DNA of 64,000 nucleotides from Synechococcus sp. PROS-7-1 (GCF_014279795.1 NZ_CP047945.1:1756572-1820571), one strand, 5' to 3'. Shown: positions 18,074 through 26,175, counted from the first letter of the stretch. Translations and numbers: made by a program. Notes: generated from the letters alone by a model not told the origin.

Positions 18074-18601
18074 TCAGCCCTCCTGAGGCAACGGCAAACA
18101 CTGGCTGCTGCGCAACGCCTCTCCCTCCACTGGGGGAGAGGCCGCATAGCGGCCGATTCGGCTGATCCCCAAGGGCAGGCTCACCACCAGACAGGGGCTG
18201 GCGGACACCCGGGGATGGCGCAGCACCGTGGTGCCGCCATCGAGCAGCAACCCGTTCGCCGACACACGCACCACAGAGGGCAAATTGGTGTGCACCTTGA
18301 TTCCGGTCTGGGCTGCGCCCTCCTGGAGCGAAAGCGCTGCACCACTGCACGGAGGCAAGGCGTCGCTTTCGGCCGCCAGCCAGGCCTCGGGACCAAGGGC
18401 CACAGCACAGGCCTGCTGATGCCGGCGGGCAGAGAGCCGGGCGCGTTCAAGTCCCAGGCGCAGGCGACGGGCTGCCGCATCGAGCTGCAACCGATCCCGG
18501 TCGGCACCGGCATGCACCAGGCCAATGCTGCAGGTGATGCCCACGATGGCGACCACCACCATCACCTCCACCAGGGTGAATCCATTGCGAACGCGTTTCA
18601 T
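18074..18601 (-). CDS. Minor pilin, FimT/GspH-like
   Basis: The product has 175 residues. The leader MKRVRNG is followed by FTLVEVMVVVAIVGITCSI with Glu at +5, a canonical class III prepilin signal. The pattern RRLRLGLERARLSARRHQQA after the helix is typical of FimT/GspH pseudopilins, which have a helical spine followed by a beta domain. ATG at 18601 overlaps the stop of the PilV-like gene as ATGA. FimT-type pilins in other bacteria are needed for DNA uptake and some bind DNA. That function here is inference. Confidence 0.8.
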   Translation of the reverse strand: MKRVRNGFTLVEVMVVVAIVGITCSIGLVHAGADRDRLQLDAAARRLRLGLERARLSARRHQQACAVALGPEAWLAAESDALPPCSGAALSLQEGAAQTGIKVHTNLPSVVRVSANGLLLDGGTTVLRHPRVSASPCLVVSLPLGISRIGRYAASPPVEGEALRSSQCLPLPQEG

Positions 18602-19002
18602 GGCTGGCACAGGCCGTAGGCCGCGGGGGTGATCAGTTGGCGCCGCTGCGGACCAGCAGGGCCTTGGGGTGGGTGCGCCTCGAGCTCCTGCCAAAGACCA
18701 ATGCCATCGGGATCGGCACTCAGGTGCCGGCGTATCCCTTCTGGCAGCGGCAACGCTTCATCCATGGCTGCGCTCAGGCTGCTCACAGCAAAGCGGCAGG
18801 AGCCATTGGTGAGGGTGTGGGCCCCGGCTTCGGCGATCAGCCAGCGATGGCTCGCCAGGCGGAGCTGTTCCAACTGATCACCCTGCTGTTCCAGCCGAGT
18901 GGACGCCGCCACTTCGCTTGCTGCCTGACTCCACACCCCCAAAGCCGCGGCACTGCTTCCAGCCAGCAGCAGGCTGGAGATCAACACTTCAACCAGGTTC
19001 AT
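18598..19002 (-). CDS. Minor pilin, PilV/GspI-like, without a visible leader peptide
   Basis: The product has 134 residues starting MNLVEVLISSLLLAGSSAAA. MNLVE aligns with the mature FTLVE of prepilins, so the initiator Met would be mature residue +1 and no Gly(-1) leader precedes it. The upstream frame stays open (a 373-codon frame to 19719) but reads as low-complexity Gly/Ala/Arg, the shadow of the neighbouring gene. ATG at 19002 overlaps the PilX-like stop (TGATG), and its stop overlaps the FimT-like start (ATGA). A CTG or other non-standard start just upstream could restore GGGL before MNLVE. Confidence 0.65.
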   Translation of the reverse strand: MNLVEVLISSLLLAGSSAAALGVWSQAASEVAASTRLEQQGDQLEQLRLASHRWLIAEAGAHTLTNGSCRFAVSSLSAAMDEALPLPEGIRRHLSADPDGIGLWQELEAHPPQGPAGPQRRQLITPAAYGLCQP

Positions 19003-19499
19003 CAGGCCTCCTCCTGAGCGGGACGGCCCAGCAGCTGGGGCTCCCCGAGCGCTGTGATGCCTACGCCATCCAGCAGATGCACGAGCACCTGCGCCTGGCG
19101 GCCATTCGCGGTGGCCAGCAGCAGGGTTCCGCGGCTGGCAGCGGGCTGCCAGTTGATCAGCCGCCAGGGCTCCCCAGCCACAACGCCGTTCGTTAAGTGC
19201 TGGGGGTTCGCCTCTGGGCAGGCGGAGGGCCTTGCCTCCCAGGCCGCAGACGGCAAGAGCAGCAGGCAGGCCTGGGGGCCCTGGGCCGCCGCCGCAAACG
19301 CCTGCGCCGCCGAGCGCAACTGATCCGCGCCGGCGGCGCGCTGCTGATGGGCCGCCGCCCGCAAGCGCCCCTGAAGGCTGAGGGTGTGAATGGAGGCACT
19401 GCCCAGGAGAAGCAGGGATGACACACCCAGGGCTAGGGGCATCACAAAGCCTTGGACCTGCGGCCTGAACGGATGCCGTAGCGGTTCGCAACAGAGCAT
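19002..19499 (-). CDS. Minor pilin, PilX/GspK-like
   Basis: The product has 165 residues from ATG at 19499. The leader MLCCEPLRHPFRPQVQG ends at G17, followed by FVMPLALGVSSLLLLGSASI. Glu at +5 is absent, as in PilX/GspK-class pilins that cap the fibre. The helix continues into an Ala/Gln/Arg-rich stretch (RAAAHQQRAAGADQLRSAAQ). It is first in a four-gene operon with overlaps or a 7-base gap. The gene diverges from the response regulator with 76 bases between the starts, which may hold a shared control region. Confidence 0.7.
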   Translation of the reverse strand: MLCCEPLRHPFRPQVQGFVMPLALGVSSLLLLGSASIHTLSLQGRLRAAAHQQRAAGADQLRSAAQAFAAAAQGPQACLLLLPSAAWEARPSACPEANPQHLTNGVVAGEPWRLINWQPAASRGTLLLATANGRQAQVLVHLLDGVGITALGEPQLLGRPAQEEA

Positions 19500-19575
19500 G
19501 GGAACGGGAGCAGTACAACTGGCTGAAGCATTCCCCGCCCGCCAGCCATAAGGTGACGGCAACGACTTGTTCGCG

Positions 19576-20283
19576 ATGGCCGAGGAGCCCAGCGACCAAC
19601 TGCTGATCGTCGACGACGACCCGAAGCTGTTGCAGTTTCTGCTCGAAGAACTCAGCCAAGACGGCCTCGTCTGCCAAGGGGCCAACTGCGGAGCCGAGGC
19701 TTTGCTGCTGCTGCGCCAACAGCGTTTTGAACTGGTGGTGCTCGATTGGAACCTGCCTGATTTCAACGGCATCGAAATCTGCAGGCGCCTACGCAGCAGC
19801 GGCGACACCACACCGGTGCTGATGCTCACGGCCCACCACGATCTGGATGATCGGGTCCAAGCCCTGGATCTGGGAGCCGATGACTACATCACCAAACCGT
19901 TCGAGCTGCCGGAACTGCACGCCAGGGTGCGCGCCCAGCTGCGGCGCAACCGCTACGCCAACCCAGATGCTTCCGCCGAAACGTTGACCCTCGGCGATCT
20001 GCAGCTGGACCTGATGAGCCGCAAAGTGCAGCAGGGCGAACGGGAGTTGGCCCTCTCCCAGCGGGAATTTGATCTGCTCGCCTTTCTGGTGAAGCACCAC
20101 GGCGAAGTGCAGGCCCGCCAACACATCCTCGACAGCGTGTGGGGGGCGCCGTTTGTGGGTGACCCCAACACTCTGGATGTGTACATGGGCTATCTGCGCC
20201 GCAAGTTGGAAGGCCCCGATCGTCCCCGGCTGCTGCACACCGTGCGCGGGGTTGGCTTCATGGCGCGGCTGGCGCAACCTTGA
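19576..20283 (+). CDS. OmpR/PhoB-family response regulator
   Basis: The 235-residue regulator starts at ATG 19576; a TTG three codons upstream is an alternative. The receiver domain has the acidic triad VDDD and phospho-acceptor D57 in VVLDWNLPD, with MLTAHH and TKPF. The winged-helix DNA-binding domain has LSQREFDLLAFLVKHHGE and HILDSVWG, ending in YLRRKLEGPDRPRLLHTVRG. It is divergent from the first minor-pilin operon and convergent with kinase C, overlapping it by 26 bases. It is the only regulator in the cluster and may serve more than one of the three kinases. Confidence 0.92.
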   Translation: MAEEPSDQLLIVDDDPKLLQFLLEELSQDGLVCQGANCGAEALLLLRQQRFELVVLDWNLPDFNGIEICRRLRSSGDTTPVLMLTAHHDLDDRVQALDLGADDYITKPFELPELHARVRAQLRRNRYANPDASAETLTLGDLQLDLMSRKVQQGERELALSQREFDLLAFLVKHHGEVQARQHILDSVWGAPFVGDPNTLDVYMGYLRRKLEGPDRPRLLHTVRGVGFMARLAQP

Positions 20284-21544
20284 AGCGCAGCTGCAGATCG
20301 GCCCCACCGCCGGGTGCCTCAGCAATTACCACCTCGCCGTTCATCGCCCGCGTGAGTTCATCCACCAGCGCCAGGCCGATGCCGGGCCCCCGTTGCCCGG
20401 CGGCTGTGGATCCGCGCTGAAAGCGCTGCAACACCAGCGCCCGCTCGGCTTCGGCAATACCCGGGCCGGAATCCTGCACATGCAACACCAGCTGATCAGC
20501 CACCACCTCAGCCAGCAAACGCACAGAACCGGTGCTGAAGCTGAGCGCATTGCTGATCAACAACTGCAGGCTCTGCTGCAGACGGGTGGCATCAGCAGAA
20601 AACTGGGGCAGCCGTTGCGCGGAGGGAAGCGGCAACAGCAGGCGCTCCCCCGCATGGGCACAGGCCTGCTCAAAGGCCAGAAGCAGCTGTTCATCAGCAT
20701 CAAGAAGGTCCGGCTGCAGTTGCAGCCGGCCGCCGTCGCAGCGGGCCAGTTCACGCAGGGAGGTGAGCAAGTGGCCCATCCGCCTAGCTTCCGCGGAGAT
20801 GGAATTCACCGAGTCCTGGGCCGGATCGGAGAGCAGCTGGCGCTGCAACCGTTGGCTGTGGCCGGAGATCACCGTGATCGGCGTGCGCAGCTCATGGGCC
20901 ACGCCATCCACAAACGAGCGCTCCCGTTGCCAGGCCGCAGCTAGGCGTTGCTGGAGATTGTTGAAGGCCTCAGCGATCGCACGCAGTTCCTGGGGCTGAC
21001 GGCTGGGATCGAGCAGGTGCTCACCGAGGGTGTCGGCCTCGAGAGCCTGGAGCTCCTGATCGAGATCATTGAGGGGAAGTACCAGCCCGCGCTTCAACAC
21101 GGGCCGCAGGAGCAGGGAGGTGAACAGGATGGAGGCACCAGCGGCGGCCACCAACAGCATTTGTGAGAACTGCTGCTGCTGCAGGGAGGCCGTCACGTCT
21201 TGGCGCAGCTCAAGAAGACGGCGCTCGCTATTGGGTAGCTGAAAGCTGGAGCGGCTCAGCAACCACTGCTGACCGGATGGCCCTGATTGGAGCGTGGGCA
21301 CCAGCAAGTCACCATCATCAACAACACGCGCCTCCAGACCCAGGGAGAGGAGTGGGCCAGCATCCAAGGAACCGGAGGAAGCCTCCTGCAGCAGGGATGC
21401 CGCCAGCTTCAGGTGCTGCTGTTTGCGCTGCAGGTCCCCCAAAGCCGCATTCACCACCAGCAGCAGCAAATAGCCGGCGATCACCGAGAGCAGAGCGGTG
21501 GACTGAAGCCAACCGCGCAGTGATGGCAGAACGGTGCGCCGCAA
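20258..21544 (-). CDS. Sensor histidine kinase C
   Basis: The 428-residue kinase has a membrane helix near residues 15-33 (LLSVIAGYLLLLVVNAA), a short periplasmic domain of about 95 residues, a second helix near 130-150, and a HAMP-like linker. HisKA has H217 in DGVAHELRTPITVISG. The ATPase domain has NALSFS, DSGPGIA, LQRFQRG and GPGIGLALV; the N box NALSFS lacks the usual Asn-Lys pair (compare NAHKYS in kinase A), so nucleotide binding may differ. It diverges from the pilin operon, its start lying 133 bases from the pilA start. An inverted repeat sits just upstream. Confidence 0.88.
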   Translation of the reverse strand: MRRTVLPSLRGWLQSTALLSVIAGYLLLLVVNAALGDLQRKQQHLKLAASLLQEASSGSLDAGPLLSLGLEARVVDDGDLLVPTLQSGPSGQQWLLSRSSFQLPNSERRLLELRQDVTASLQQQQFSQMLLVAAAGASILFTSLLLRPVLKRGLVLPLNDLDQELQALEADTLGEHLLDPSRQPQELRAIAEAFNNLQQRLAAAWQRERSFVDGVAHELRTPITVISGHSQRLQRQLLSDPAQDSVNSISAEARRMGHLLTSLRELARCDGGRLQLQPDLLDADEQLLLAFEQACAHAGERLLLPLPSAQRLPQFSADATRLQQSLQLLISNALSFSTGSVRLLAEVVADQLVLHVQDSGPGIAEAERALVLQRFQRGSTAAGQRGPGIGLALVDELTRAMNGEVVIAEAPGGGADLQLRFKVAPAAP

Positions 21545-21558
21545 AAGCTGAGAGCAAC

Positions 21559-21576
21559 CCTAAGAACCTTCTTAGG
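21559..21576. promoter_or_regulatory. Inverted repeat between kinase C and pilA
   Basis: CCTAAGAACCTTCTTAGG has 8-bp perfect arms (CCTAAGAA and TTCTTAGG) around a 2-base centre. It lies 14 bases upstream of the kinase C start and about 100 bases upstream of the pilin ATG, in the 133-base divergent spacer. The symmetry suggests an operator for a dimeric regulator. OmpR-family sites are more often direct repeats, so the local regulator is not an obvious match. A short hairpin in either RNA is possible. Confidence 0.4.
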
Positions 21577-21606
21577 AAGCTTTAGCCGTTCCTTCCTGTA
21601 CGAACC

Positions 21607-21681
21607 ATGAGAAAAGGAGATGGTGAATCCGTGAGCACCACAGGTGCCAAGACCTTCACCCAATCCACGGACCAGCCATGA
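21607..21681 (+). other. Possible 24-codon upstream reading frame of pilA
   Basis: ATG at 21607 opens a 24-codon frame (MRKGDGESVSTTGAKTFTQS plus four residues) whose TGA overlaps the pilin ATG as ATGA. An AAGGAG string sits inside it at 21614-21619. No ribosome-binding site is evident directly before the pilin ATG, so translational coupling through this frame is conceivable. There is no other evidence that it is translated. Confidence 0.25.
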
Positions 21682-22166
21682 CCACTCTCAACAGCCGGCT
21701 ACAGCTGGCCATGCTCAACCGCAAGAAATCACGCAATCTGCTCGAGAAGGGCTTCACCCTTGTGGAGCTGATGATCGTGATTGTGATTGTTGGCGTTCTG
21801 TCGGCAGTCGCGCTTCCAAACTTCCTCAGCCAAACACAGAAAGCGAAAGCCTCTGAGTGCGTGCAACAACTTGGGGCGATTACGAAAGAAGGATATGCGC
21901 TCTCACAAGGGACCACAATTGCACAAGTCAAGACGGAGCTCGACGCTGGATCCGTCACGACCGCGAATAATGCCGATGGGGAATGCACATACGAAACAAG
22001 CGTCACCGACGATATTTTCAATGCCCTAGCGACAGGTGCACCTGACAAAGATCTAGACGGAAAAACGCTTGCTGCGTGCGTGAACACGACGACTGGCAAA
22101 CGCGATGTTCAAACAGCATTTGATGTTGCCGCTAACTGCGCAGCAGAAGAGGGGGATGATGGGTGA
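21678..22166 (+). CDS. pilA: Type IV pilin, probable major subunit
   Basis: The 162-residue prepilin has a leader of 25 residues with basic residues (NRKKSRNLLEKG). It is followed by FTLVELMIVIVIVGVLSAVA with Glu at +5, ALPNFLSQ at the end of the hydrophobic helix, and then a globular domain. Four cysteines (SECVQQ, GECTY, AACVN, AANCA) suggest a disulfide-bonded C-terminal loop. ALPNFL is usual for cyanobacterial and Gram-negative major pilins. It is first in a run of seven pilus genes and is followed by a strong terminator-like hairpin, which would favour higher expression of this subunit than of the genes behind it. Confidence 0.85.
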   Translation: MTTLNSRLQLAMLNRKKSRNLLEKGFTLVELMIVIVIVGVLSAVALPNFLSQTQKAKASECVQQLGAITKEGYALSQGTTIAQVKTELDAGSVTTANNADGECTYETSVTDDIFNALATGAPDKDLDGKTLAACVNTTTGKRDVQTAFDVAANCAAEEGDDG

Positions 22167-22196
22167 TTACAAAACCCAATCAAATACTCTGACTTC

Positions 22197-22223
22197 AAAA
22201 CTGGCTCGCAGCCAGTTTTTTTT
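22197..22223 (+). terminator. Rho-independent terminator or attenuator after pilA
   Basis: The hairpin arms AACTGGCT and AGCCAGTT enclose a CGC loop and are followed by a run of eight T. It lies 30 bases after the pilA stop and 23 bases before the next pilin gene. It probably ends most pilA transcripts while letting some read through into the minor pilins. Confidence 0.8.
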
Positions 22224-22245
22224 GACCAAATGATCAGCAAGTCAA

Positions 22246-22653
22246 ATGCTTTTAACCCAAAAAAAAGAGAAAGGATTCACACTGACCGAGCTGATGGCAA
22301 GCGTAGCCATTACAAGCATCCTAATCAGCCTATCACTTACAACAATCTCAAAACAAACAAAAAGAGCTCATCTAGCAGAAGCAACAACACTCATCGCTAC
22401 CGGCCTAAAAATAGCCGGCATCGAAAGTCAAAAGCCTGGATATACACCAACAAACGACTGCAATGTTCCTGCTATTGACAGCAAAGGCTTAAACGACTGG
22501 ATTATAACCTGCGACTTTGAGGGAGAAATATTCACAATCAAAGCATCAGGCAAAGGCTCAAATCCCAACATCCCAACAACCCTTTCAACTGGAACCTGGA
22601 GCCTCAACCGAACCAATGGATCCATAACTCAAGGCGTAGCCACTGGACTATAA
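22246..22653 (+). CDS. Type IV pilin-like protein
   Basis: The 135-residue prepilin has leader MLLTQKKEKG (G10) followed by FTLTELMASVAITSILISLS with Glu at +5. Two cysteines (NDCNVPA and ITCDFEG) lie in the globular part. The coding sequence is clearly A-rich with many AAA, ACA and ATA codons, unlike the GC-rich kinases beside it. This hints at relaxed selection or lateral transfer. It could be a minor or alternative subunit of the fibre built on PilA. Confidence 0.8.
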   Translation: MLLTQKKEKGFTLTELMASVAITSILISLSLTTISKQTKRAHLAEATTLIATGLKIAGIESQKPGYTPTNDCNVPAIDSKGLNDWIITCDFEGEIFTIKASGKGSNPNIPTTLSTGTWSLNRTNGSITQGVATGL

Positions 22654-22756
22654 AAATTCAACGTCAATAGAATAAAAAGTAAAAACCTCAGCCAATTATT
22701 AGCAAGATCTTAGAATCCCCTAATAAATTTACGCACAAAAGACCTAAAATGAAAAG

Positions 22757-23236
22757 ATGGATAGCCTAAATAGACCAATCCAAAAAACTGGATTCACTCT
22801 TACGGAGCTTCTCATTGCTGTTGCGATTCTTGGAATAATGGGAGCAACGGCGTTGCCGAACTACCTCAACCAAGTCAATCGATCTCGCCAGAACGAAGCA
22901 GCCTCAACAATCGCTCAAATCCAAACCACCATCGCATCCTATGCCGATGAATTTGGCGTATTACCAACAAGCTGGGCCGAGCTCAACGACACTAGCGCCA
23001 TAATGACCGACGATGGACCAGCCACCCAAGACAACTTTCAAGCAATCACGCTGGCAGGAGGGTATTACGACGTTGCTATCAGCAACAAAGACAACCGGTT
23101 CACGATCACAGCAACAGCAACAAGTGATGACAACTCCAATCTCAATATCATTGCTTGTGTGAATCTCACCAACGGCGCCAGCGGCATCAACCAAGGCACA
23201 AAAGCTGCTAAAGCATCAGCCCCTGACTGCGGATAA
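22757..23236 (+). CDS. Type IV pilin-like protein
   Basis: The 159-residue prepilin has leader MDSLNRPIQKTG (G12), then FTLTELLIAVAILGIMGATA with Glu at +5 and ALPNYLNQ, closely matching the PilA helix end (ALPNFLSQ). The C-terminal ACVNLTNG plus terminal PDCG parallels ACVNTTTG and NC in PilA, so the two are paralogues with the same disulfide loop. Its stop codon directly abuts the ATG of the large PilX-like gene. About 100 AT-rich bases precede it. Confidence 0.85.
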   Translation: MDSLNRPIQKTGFTLTELLIAVAILGIMGATALPNYLNQVNRSRQNEAASTIAQIQTTIASYADEFGVLPTSWAELNDTSAIMTDDGPATQDNFQAITLAGGYYDVAISNKDNRFTITATATSDDNSNLNIIACVNLTNGASGINQGTKAAKASAPDCG

Positions 23237-24943
23237 ATGAAATTCCCCCGCTCCTCCCACAAGAAGCATCCATCAAGAAAGATCCCCAAGCAGGAGCAGG
23301 GTCTTTCGATGTTGATTGCCCTGATGATGGGGATGGTGCTGATGGCGGGCGTGACTGGATTACTGCTTCGGCAACTGATGAGCCGCAAGCTGGGCGGCGC
23401 GGAAAGTTATCAACAGATGGCCGAAACGGCTGCCTTGAACGGATTCAACAGGATCCTCGGAGAACTCAATAACGATGACAACACGGCCTACAAGGGCTAC
23501 CTGTTCACCCTCGACCACCACGGCGGGGATATTGACAGTTCTGGAAGCGAGAAATGGGGTTGGAACGCCTCCAATCAAGCTGATTTTCCTTTGAGAGAAC
23601 TGTGCACCAACCGCAGCCAATTGCCAGAGGCCGTGCCAGCCAGCGCAAGCACGGGAGAACCTCCCCACGTAGCACTGACGGAAAGCACATCCAGCCAACG
23701 GGATGATGGAAAAGCCAACATTCAGCTTCACTATCGATTACGGGGATACACCACTACGGCAACGGCCAGCAACAATGGTTCAGGGGAAGGACGCTTTCAA
23801 ATCGAAGGCCTTGTTGCACGTAATGGAGATGATCCAGGCAAGGGATACCTCGCCAGAACCCTGCTGCTGCGTTCGCTCTATGTGAACTCGATTGTTGCCG
23901 GAGAAGGGGATTGGGCGGTATTGGCGGGCCAAACACTCTCGCTGGGAGACACCGAAATTCTCGACAAAAATGGAAACACAGGTGAGGGCAAAGTGCTGCT
24001 AAACGTCAACTCGGCCGATCGCTATCTCACGGCCAACGGATGCTTGCCCTCCAACCTGCTCGAGGATGTGGGAGCCAGCAACACCAACGACAATCTCGAA
24101 AACAGAATTGTGCCTATCTTCGAGAAAGGTTTGCCAACCAGCAATTTATGGAACCTTGGCCTAACCCAAGACCAGGCAAGTAACTCAGACAAGGTGCGGA
24201 TTTGGAGCTTTGACGACACCAACTCATTGGCAGACTGTGATGCCATTGCCTGCAGCCGTGAGTCCACTTCTGCAGACGCCGTCGAACGTGGTGACCTGGA
24301 AGAAAGTAGCGGTTCTGTCATCCGTCTGAGTACGAGCGAACTCTGCAAGGGCACGGGAGACGATTGCCATGTCTTTGTGGAACACATCAACCTCACCAGC
24401 ACGCGACTGCTGATTGAAACCAGTGCCAACCGCCCTGTTGTTCTGCATTTGGAATACCCCGGCACTTCCACCGTGGCCCCCTCAGAACCGGGCATCACCG
24501 GCAGCATCAACCTTGGCAGTGGCGCTCAGCTCTGCGGCGTCAACGCCGGCAGCAATACCTGCAATGGCAAGCCGGAACAATTGATCATTTTGTCTGCTGC
24601 ACCAAAACCCAGCGGCGTGCGCAGTTGCGGGGTATCACCCGTAAGCGATAAGTATGTGCTCGCCTTTGATGGCGACAGTCTGCCTGCTGCCAGCGTGCAT
24701 CTGATTCCTGGCATTGTGAAAACAGGCACCAGCAGCACCAGCCTGAATGGGCTGATCTGGGCCGATGGCGTCTGCACCGATGCAGGACCCTTCGACTTAA
24801 TCACCGGAACCAGTGGCGACAGCACTGTTGTGCGTGATCTCAATGAACAGTGGGATTGGGAAAGCCAGAACTTTCCGGGTTATGGCCAGATGGTGACCCG
24901 TGGGATCCGCGGCACAGGCCTCGATACGTTCAGGCGTTGGTAA
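23237..24943 (+). CDS. Very large PilX/GspK-like minor pilin
   Basis: The product has 568 residues. A basic leader of 22 residues (PSRKIPKQEQG) precedes LSMLIALMMGMVLMAGVTGL with no Glu at +5, the PilX/GspK pattern. The helix continues as LLRQLMSRKLGGAESYQQMA, the usual A-x-x-A-rich spine of PilX_N. Some 500 residues follow, Gly/Ser/Asn/Thr-rich, with paired cysteines (for example CDAIACS, CKGTGDDC, CGVNAGSNTC) and a beta-rich look. Typical PilX proteins are below 200 residues, so the C-terminal part is an unrecognised addition, probably surface-exposed at the pilus tip. Confidence 0.75.
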   Translation: MKFPRSSHKKHPSRKIPKQEQGLSMLIALMMGMVLMAGVTGLLLRQLMSRKLGGAESYQQMAETAALNGFNRILGELNNDDNTAYKGYLFTLDHHGGDIDSSGSEKWGWNASNQADFPLRELCTNRSQLPEAVPASASTGEPPHVALTESTSSQRDDGKANIQLHYRLRGYTTTATASNNGSGEGRFQIEGLVARNGDDPGKGYLARTLLLRSLYVNSIVAGEGDWAVLAGQTLSLGDTEILDKNGNTGEGKVLLNVNSADRYLTANGCLPSNLLEDVGASNTNDNLENRIVPIFEKGLPTSNLWNLGLTQDQASNSDKVRIWSFDDTNSLADCDAIACSRESTSADAVERGDLEESSGSVIRLSTSELCKGTGDDCHVFVEHINLTSTRLLIETSANRPVVLHLEYPGTSTVAPSEPGITGSINLGSGAQLCGVNAGSNTCNGKPEQLIILSAAPKPSGVRSCGVSPVSDKYVLAFDGDSLPAASVHLIPGIVKTGTSSTSLNGLIWADGVCTDAGPFDLITGTSGDSTVVRDLNEQWDWESQNFPGYGQMVTRGIRGTGLDTFRRW

Positions 24944-25036
24944 CTCAATGCTCATCCACCACTCAGTTCCAGACAACACAAATCGATCAAGATTGCTATT
25001 TAAAGCACTTCAATTGTGATTGAGTAACACCATCGA
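24944..25036 (+). other. AT-rich spacer inside the pilus cluster
   Basis: These 93 bases between the PilX-like and PilV-like genes contain TTGAT and TATTTAA strings but no clear hairpin with a T-run. An internal promoter is possible, but no motif is good enough to call. Confidence 0.3.
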
Positions 25037-25531
25037 GTGAAGCATAGACATCGCTATCGACACAAGCGACCAAGAAATCCAGATGATGGTTTTTCTATGG
25101 TCGAGGTGCTGATCGCAGGAATTCTTCTCGCCTCTGCCTTAGCAGCGGTGAGTCGAATTTCGGTAGCAGCTTTAAGTGGTAGTGCCAACCTTTCGGAGCG
25201 GGCAAGGATTGAAGCCGCCATTAATGACAATATTCAAGCCATGCAAAAAGAAGATTCCTACTACACCGCTGAGCGGATTATCGACAATGGAGGAGAAGAA
25301 GCCCTAAAAAGTGCTTGCACAAACCCTCCAGAAAAACTGAGTAATCACCTCCAAACGGTTGCACCAGAGCCTCGTCTCGCAGCCATCACACGCACATTTG
25401 ACATTGATTCAATTCCTGGAATTCTGCGCATTGTCTATAGCTTTGAAGGCCCCGAACAACAGGTCAAAGCAGAACAACGAGTTATTGAGATGACCCCAAA
25501 CTTTGCAGCCAAGTGTTACAGCACACGATGA
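25037..25531 (+). CDS. Minor pilin, PilV/GspI-like
   Basis: The product has 164 residues, starting with GTG at 25037. The leader is strongly basic (KHRHRYRHKRPRNPDDG, G18), followed by FSMVEVLIAGILLASALAAV with Glu at +5. The pattern matches PilV/GspI pilins, with a spine continuing into NLSERARIEAAINDNIQAMQ. Two cysteines (SACTNP, AKCYS) may pair. Its TGA overlaps the next ATG (ATGA), so it is translationally coupled to the FimT-like gene, the same arrangement as in the first minor-pilin set. Confidence 0.8.
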   Translation: MKHRHRYRHKRPRNPDDGFSMVEVLIAGILLASALAAVSRISVAALSGSANLSERARIEAAINDNIQAMQKEDSYYTAERIIDNGGEEALKSACTNPPEKLSNHLQTVAPEPRLAAITRTFDIDSIPGILRIVYSFEGPEQQVKAEQRVIEMTPNFAAKCYSTR

Positions 25532-26175
25532 AAACCAAATCAGCAGGTTTTTCACTCCTTGAACTCCTTGTGGGGATGGTGATCGTCACCATCGGCCTAT
25601 CGGCAGCAATTCCGTCCTATCTGCGCAACATGCGACAGGGAGAAGTCGACCGCTACACCCAACAATTGGAAGCCGGATTTTTTGGCCTGCGCGCCAAGCT
25701 CGGCCAGCAGAAAACCAGTTGCACATTGAACTTCGACATCAGTGGGCTCAACAATTTCGCCGCACCCGCCGATGTGGTGGAGATGAAAGACCATCCTGAG
25801 CGGATCGAATGCTGCAACAGCGATATTGAAGCTGCAGGCCGACCCAGCGGCTGCGCCTATGGGCCTGAGATTGGGACGTTGCTAGCTGGAGATTCCAGCG
25901 GAGCGGAAAAAGACAAAATCATCCGCGACCGTTCGCTGCGTCTACTTGATCGTGAAGGGACACCAGAATCAGAGGTCGTGGTCATGAGCGTGAATCTGGC
26001 CAAGTATGAGCTCACGCCTCCAGGCACCAGCACCATGCCGGACGACTTGATTTTCCTGATCCGATCTACCAACACCCAGGAAGAAAGACTGCGCACCCGA
26101 TGCGTTGTGCTTTCGAGCACTGGATACCTTTTTCGAGGAAGCTGGAACCCTTTGGACTCCAGCTGTGAGAAATAA
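25528..26175 (+). CDS. Minor pilin, FimT/GspH-like
   Basis: The product has 215 residues. The short leader MKTKSAG is followed by FSLLELLVGMVIVTIGLSAA with Glu at +5, then AIPSYLRNMRQGEVDRYTQQ. The globular part contains a cysteine-rich stretch (RIECCNSD, SGCAYG) and ends near LSSTGYLFRGSW with a final Cys, typical of FimT/GspH beta domains. ATG at 25528 is preferred over an in-frame ATG five codons upstream because of the ATGA coupling. It is followed, 85 bases on, by the pilin-VWA gene. Confidence 0.8.
   Translation: MKTKSAGFSLLELLVGMVIVTIGLSAAIPSYLRNMRQGEVDRYTQQLEAGFFGLRAKLGQQKTSCTLNFDISGLNNFAAPADVVEMKDHPERIECCNSDIEAAGRPSGCAYGPEIGTLLAGDSSGAEKDKIIRDRSLRLLDREGTPESEVVVMSVNLAKYELTPPGTSTMPDDLIFLIRSTNTQEERLRTRCVVLSSTGYLFRGSWNPLDSSCEK

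Noticed and set aside
19500-19829. Upstream extension of the PilX-like frame (to 19829) and of the PilV-like frame (to 19719)
   Set aside because: The added sequence is antisense to the response regulator start and is Ser/Arg or Gly/Ala rich without motifs. The prepilin leader begins at 19499.
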